A DNA stretch of 8,336 nt from Ktedonobacteraceae bacterium (lineage in GTDB: Bacteria > Chloroflexota > Ktedonobacteria > Ktedonobacterales > Ktedonobacteraceae). Within the stretch, counting starts at the first letter, position 1. Each line of letters opens with the position of its first letter. The notes under the pieces were generated by a model that worked only from the letters and a program-made list of their open reading frames with translations, searched no databases and had not been told where the DNA came from. Positions 6,187 through 8,336 of the stretch are shown one piece after another. Where the stretch lies: contig JADBKA010000208.1 in assembly GCA_014896635.1 (NCBI GenBank), positions 1-8,336 on the forward strand, written 5' to 3'. The translations under genes were made by a program, and so were the position numbers.

Positions 6187-7058
6187 ATGGACCCCTTGCT
6201 GTTGCACAAACCTACTTTGATGCCTGGAACCGGCACGATCCTACCGCTATTGTCGCCACCTTCGTTGAGGGGGGAACCTATAGCGATCCAAAGGTTCAGG
6301 CACTCACGGGAGAGGCCCTGGCCCGCTCGGCCAGCGATCTCTTCGTGGCTTTCCCCGACCTCACGTTTGAGATTATCGCCTCTGCCCGTACGGGCGAGTG
6401 TACGGTCGCAGCACAATGGATGATGCGCGGCACCAATACCGGCCCTTTTGCCGGCAGCCCGCCAACAGGCAAGACGGTGACGCTGCCGGGAGCAGATTTC
6501 ATCACCGTCGAAGGCGAGAAAATTCGCTCCGTTCAGGGCTATTTCGACCAGCAGACTTTGCTCAAACAACTCGGCCTGAACGTCATTGTGCAGCCCGCCG
6601 CCATCGGACCCATCACATTCTGTGCTGGCGGTATCTCTCTCCAGACGGGCAAACTCAGCAAGCCCGCGACTTTCGGCCTGACCTGCATCCATGTGCGCTC
6701 GGATGAGGAGATGCAGCGCGTGCGGGACTACGGTCGCCGCATCGCGGCAGATCTGGCACGTATGCCCGGCTTCCTCAGCCTGGTGACGGCCTGGTTTGGC
6801 AAACGCGGCTACACCATCACAGCCTGGGAAGATGTGGAAGGGCCGCGCCGCCTGCTGCGAGAAGGAGCGCACCGCGAGGCGATGCAGACGTTCTTCGGCT
6901 CCGAATTTACCGAAGGTGGCATGACGAGCGTGTGGGTTCCTCATCACATCAATGCTCTGTGGGTGCGGTGCAGCGCATGCGGGCGCATGTCCGATTATGA
7001 GCGAGACGAGGGGACATGTCGGTGCGGCCAATCGCTGCAACCTCTGCCCTACTGGTAA
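6187..7058 (+). CDS. SnoaL-like/ester-cyclase + ABM-like + Zn-ribbon fusion protein, start codon out of frame
   Basis: A strong AAGGAG (6175-6180) sits 6 nt before ATG 6187, but the homologous frame is shifted by one. Adding one C to the C-run at 6192-6195 gives an exact 290-residue protein beginning MDPLAVAQTYFDAWNRHD. The uninterrupted part alone is 237 codons from GTG 6345. Residues 1-135 (restored numbering) are a SnoaL/NTF2-like domain ('YFDAWNRHDPTAIVATFVEGG', then 'GPFAGSPPTGKTVTLPGAD' and 'VQGYFDQQTLLKQLGL'), typical of polyketide-cyclase/ester-cyclase relatives. About residues 160-255 resemble a ferredoxin-like antibiotic-biosynthesis-monooxygenase (ABM) domain ('LTCIHVRSDEEMQRVRDYGR', 'MPGFLSLVTAW', 'TITAWEDVEGPRRLLREGAH'). 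The end is a small Zn ribbon, C262-x2-C265-x12-C278-x-C280. The substrate is unknown. As given, the gene may be broken, sequenced with an error, or read by slippage. It is divergent from the oxidoreductase remnant and convergent with the next gene. Confidence 0.78.
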
Positions 7059-7064
7059 TATGAG

Positions 7065-7160
7065 TGTGGGGGGCCAGGGGGCCAGCACGGCCTCCTGGCG
7101 GGGCGTGCCGGGTCCCCGCTCTGCGGAGTGGCGTCCCCACATCAATCTCTTTTTAAAAAG
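7065..7160 (+). terminator. GC-rich structured region and T-run after the SnoaL gene
   Basis: TGTGGGG (7065-7071) pairs with CCCCACA (7135-7141) and encloses a very GC-rich stretch with smaller hairpins, such as CCGC/GCGG near 7115-7125. The symmetric CTTTTTAAAAAG (7149-7160) then supplies a T-run. It begins 6 bp after the stop codon and could end transcription, although the large loop is unlike a simple intrinsic terminator. Confidence 0.35.
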
Positions 7161-7167
7161 ATTTGAT
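7141..7167. repeat. AT-rich imperfect palindrome between convergent genes
   Basis: A perfect 12-bp core CTTTTTAAAAAG (7149-7160) is flanked by ATCAA (7141-7145) and TTGAT (7163-7167) arms that also match, with a one-base length difference between the flanks. Its place between two convergent genes would suit a two-way transcript end or a binding site. Confidence 0.4.
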
Positions 7168-7236
7168 ATAACAAGTCATTACGCCTGCCCGTGCCTGTGA
7201 GGAAGGCTTCTCGCTGGCCGCCGAGTAAAACGTAAT

Positions 7237-7251
7237 CTGGACAAAGTCCAG
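7237..7251 (-). terminator. Hairpin terminator of the nucleoside-hydrolase-like gene
   Basis: CTGGAC (7237-7242) and GTCCAG (7246-7251) form a perfect 6-bp stem with a 3-nt loop, starting 2 bp after the stop codon of the minus-strand gene. In the direction of that transcript the stem is followed by ATTACGTTTTA, which is moderately U-rich. The outer AACG/CGTT segments could extend the stem past a 4-nt bulge. Confidence 0.45.
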
Positions 7252-7253
7252 CG

Positions 7254-8216
7254 TTAAAATACCTCAAAATACGCTTCAAAGAAACGTTCTGGCCTGACTT
7301 GCAGTGCCACTTCATGCCGGGCAGCACTGCCACCGGGATGCCAGAGCGTTTTTCCACCCAGTTGCTCACTAGCATAGTTCACCTCTACCGTGCCAGGCGT
7401 ATACGTGCAAATATCCTCTGCAAACAGCGAGGCCGCTGCCAGAGGATCGTGGAAGATCACGGTATCAGTGTGAGCAAACCAGACTTCGGCGAAATCCAGG
7501 ATGGGACGCAGCAGCGGAACAGAACAGCGCTCACGAAATTGCTGGACGGACATTCTGACGCGCATGGTCACATCCAGACCAAAAGAGCGGTGGATGGGGA
7601 CGGGAGCGCGATAGACAATTGCGGTCGCATGCGGGTCATTCAACGCATTCCATTCCCGTTCCGGCAGCGCGGGACCCCCCTCAAACACGCCGCACATCAG
7701 GACTAGCGCTTTCAAGAGGGCCGGAATGTCTGGATCGACGCAGAAAAGCAGGGCGAGGTTGGTCAACGGCCCGATCCCTAGTAGCACAACTTCTCCAGGA
7801 TGAGCGCGAATCGTCCGGCGCAAGAACTCGATGGCCTCGCCGTGTGGAAACTGCGTTTGATGCGGCCAGCAGTATAGCCGCGCCTGGCAGCGGGCTGCTC
7901 CAGGCGAGCCAGGGTGCTCACGTCTGAACGAAGCTGACCGGTTGCAGCAGAGAGTACCGCACCGTGATAGCTGCCGGAAGGACGGGGCCTGTGCATCAAA
8001 AGGCGGTTGTGCGGCACAGGCGGTGAGAGACTCAGCAAGCAGGCTGGCCGGCAGTGGTCCCTGTTTTTGCTGATGCTCTTGCCCGCGTGTCTCACTGTCC
8101 TCACAGAGACTCGCCAGAACACCTTCTTCATAGGAACGGGTAAAGCCCTCGCTTTGGACCTCGACTAAAGGAACAAATGACATGAGAGACGGATGGTGAA
8201 GAGAAGTGGTTGCCAT
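7254..8216 (-). CDS. Nucleoside-hydrolase-like protein (IUNH family), N-terminal metal site not found
   Basis: The frame from ATG 8214-8216 is 320 residues. An earlier in-frame GTG at 8261 is less likely, because AAAGGAG (minus strand, 8228-8234) lies 11 nt before this ATG. The C-terminal ~200 residues match inosine-uridine-preferring nucleoside hydrolases, which split nucleosides into base and ribose. Seen are 'HGEAIEFLRRTIRAHPGEV', 'LLGIGPLTNLALL', 'LVLMCGVF', 'EWNALNDPHATAIVYRAPVP' with 'FGLDVT', and 'IFHDPLAAASLF', whose His is in the position of the family's conserved active-site His. The first ~120 residues do not match. The hallmark DxDxxxDD near the N-terminus, which binds Ca2+ and ribose, is absent in this frame, and I did not find it in the other two minus-strand frames either. 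The front end has probably been replaced or scrambled, so catalysis is doubtful. The gene is convergent with the SnoaL gene. Confidence 0.72.
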   Translation of the reverse strand: MATTSLHHPSLMSFVPLVEVQSEGFTRSYEEGVLASLCEDSETRGQEHQQKQGPLPASLLAESLTACAAQPPFDAQAPSFRQLSRCGTLCCNRSASFRREHPGSPGAARCQARLYCWPHQTQFPHGEAIEFLRRTIRAHPGEVVLLGIGPLTNLALLFCVDPDIPALLKALVLMCGVFEGGPALPEREWNALNDPHATAIVYRAPVPIHRSFGLDVTMRVRMSVQQFRERCSVPLLRPILDFAEVWFAHTDTVIFHDPLAAASLFAEDICTYTPGTVEVNYASEQLGGKTLWHPGGSAARHEVALQVRPERFFEAYFEVF

Positions 8217-8247
8217 GATGGAAGCGACTCCTTTCGTTTCGCTTGAC

Positions 8248-8318
8248 GACTGGCTCTCCACTCGCTATTATGCGAGACGTGGAGAGGCTAGATTGGACTT
8301 TACGGACTGGTCTCTCCA
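8248..8318. repeat. Direct repeat GACTGG(T)CTCTCCA
   Basis: The copy at 8248-8260 (GACTGGCTCTCCA) recurs at 8305-8318 (GACTGGTCTCTCCA) with a single inserted T. Starts are 57 bp apart and flank the hairpin described at 8255-8285. The right copy is also part of a small palindrome, ACTGG/CCAGT (8306-8320). Confidence 0.45.
8255..8285. repeat. Hairpin in the upstream region of the nucleoside-hydrolase-like gene
   Basis: TCTCCACTCGC (8255-8265) pairs with GCGAG (8272-8276) plus TGGAGA (8280-8285) across a 3-nt bulge, with a 6-nt TATTAT loop. On the minus strand the loop edge reads CATAAT, a possible -10 hexamer, but I see no good -35. The symmetry could be an operator overlapping the gene's promoter. 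Confidence 0.4.
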
Positions 8319-8336
8319 GTTGGCTCTCTGTTCGCA

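Noticed and set aside
6123..7145. 340-codon open frame on the minus strand opposite the SnoaL fusion gene
   Set aside because: It is antisense to a gene with clear SnoaL, ABM-like and Zn-ribbon motifs. The antisense translation is compositionally odd and matches no family.
7778..8131. 117-codon minus-strand frame overlapping the N-terminal part of the hydrolase-like gene
   Set aside because: Considered as the true frame of the missing hydrolase N-terminus, but it contains no DxDxxxDD or other family motif.
1..8336. CRISPR array, tRNA or rRNA genes
   Set aside because: No regularly spaced repeats, cloverleaf-like sequence or rRNA motifs were seen on either strand.

Overview
The window reads as accessory DNA from a high-GC, soil-type bacterium. 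The gene mix (a GntR/UTRA regulator, an ECF41/SigJ-type sigma factor, a SnoaL/ester-cyclase fusion, a nucleoside hydrolase and an RpoB-like remnant) would suit Chloroflexota (Ktedonobacteria-like) or an actinobacterium. That placement is inference; no rRNA or tRNA is present to fix it. Several genes here are broken or rebuilt, so the whole window looks like a zone of insertion and decay.

Layout, left to right. 1-401 (+) is the C-terminal UTRA effector domain of a GntR-family regulator cut by the window edge. About 545-988 (-) is a decayed, internally deleted and frameshifted copy of rpoB (RNA polymerase beta subunit). 1186-4206 (-) is a two-gene, visibly AT-richer restriction-modification module: a 724-residue Zn-ribbon DNA amino-methyltransferase followed 39 nt later by a 268-residue PD-(D/E)XK endonuclease. 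They are transcribed leftwards from a near-consensus sigma-70 promoter at 4252-4278.

4561-5442 (-) is an ECF41 sigma factor with all three signature motifs and its fused SnoaL-like regulatory domain. Immediately upstream of it, 5617-5907 (-) is the surviving C-terminal end of an FAD-dependent oxidoreductase, a typical partner of this sigma class. 5974-6126 holds a cluster of palindromes, including two mutually exclusive hairpins. 6187-7058 (+) encodes a 290-residue SnoaL + ferredoxin-like/ABM-like + Zn-ribbon protein, but its start codon is out of frame with its body by one missing C in a C-run. 7254-8216 (-) is convergent and encodes a nucleoside-hydrolase-like protein whose C-terminal two thirds is convincing, but whose N-terminus lacks the family's Asp-rich metal site.

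How the genes fit together: the methyltransferase and nuclease very probably form a self-contained type II-like R-M system acquired horizontally. The sigma factor, the oxidoreductase remnant and the SnoaL fusion look like the remains of an ECF41 regulon module. The left and right ends (GntR regulator, nucleoside hydrolase) cannot be linked to these from this window alone.
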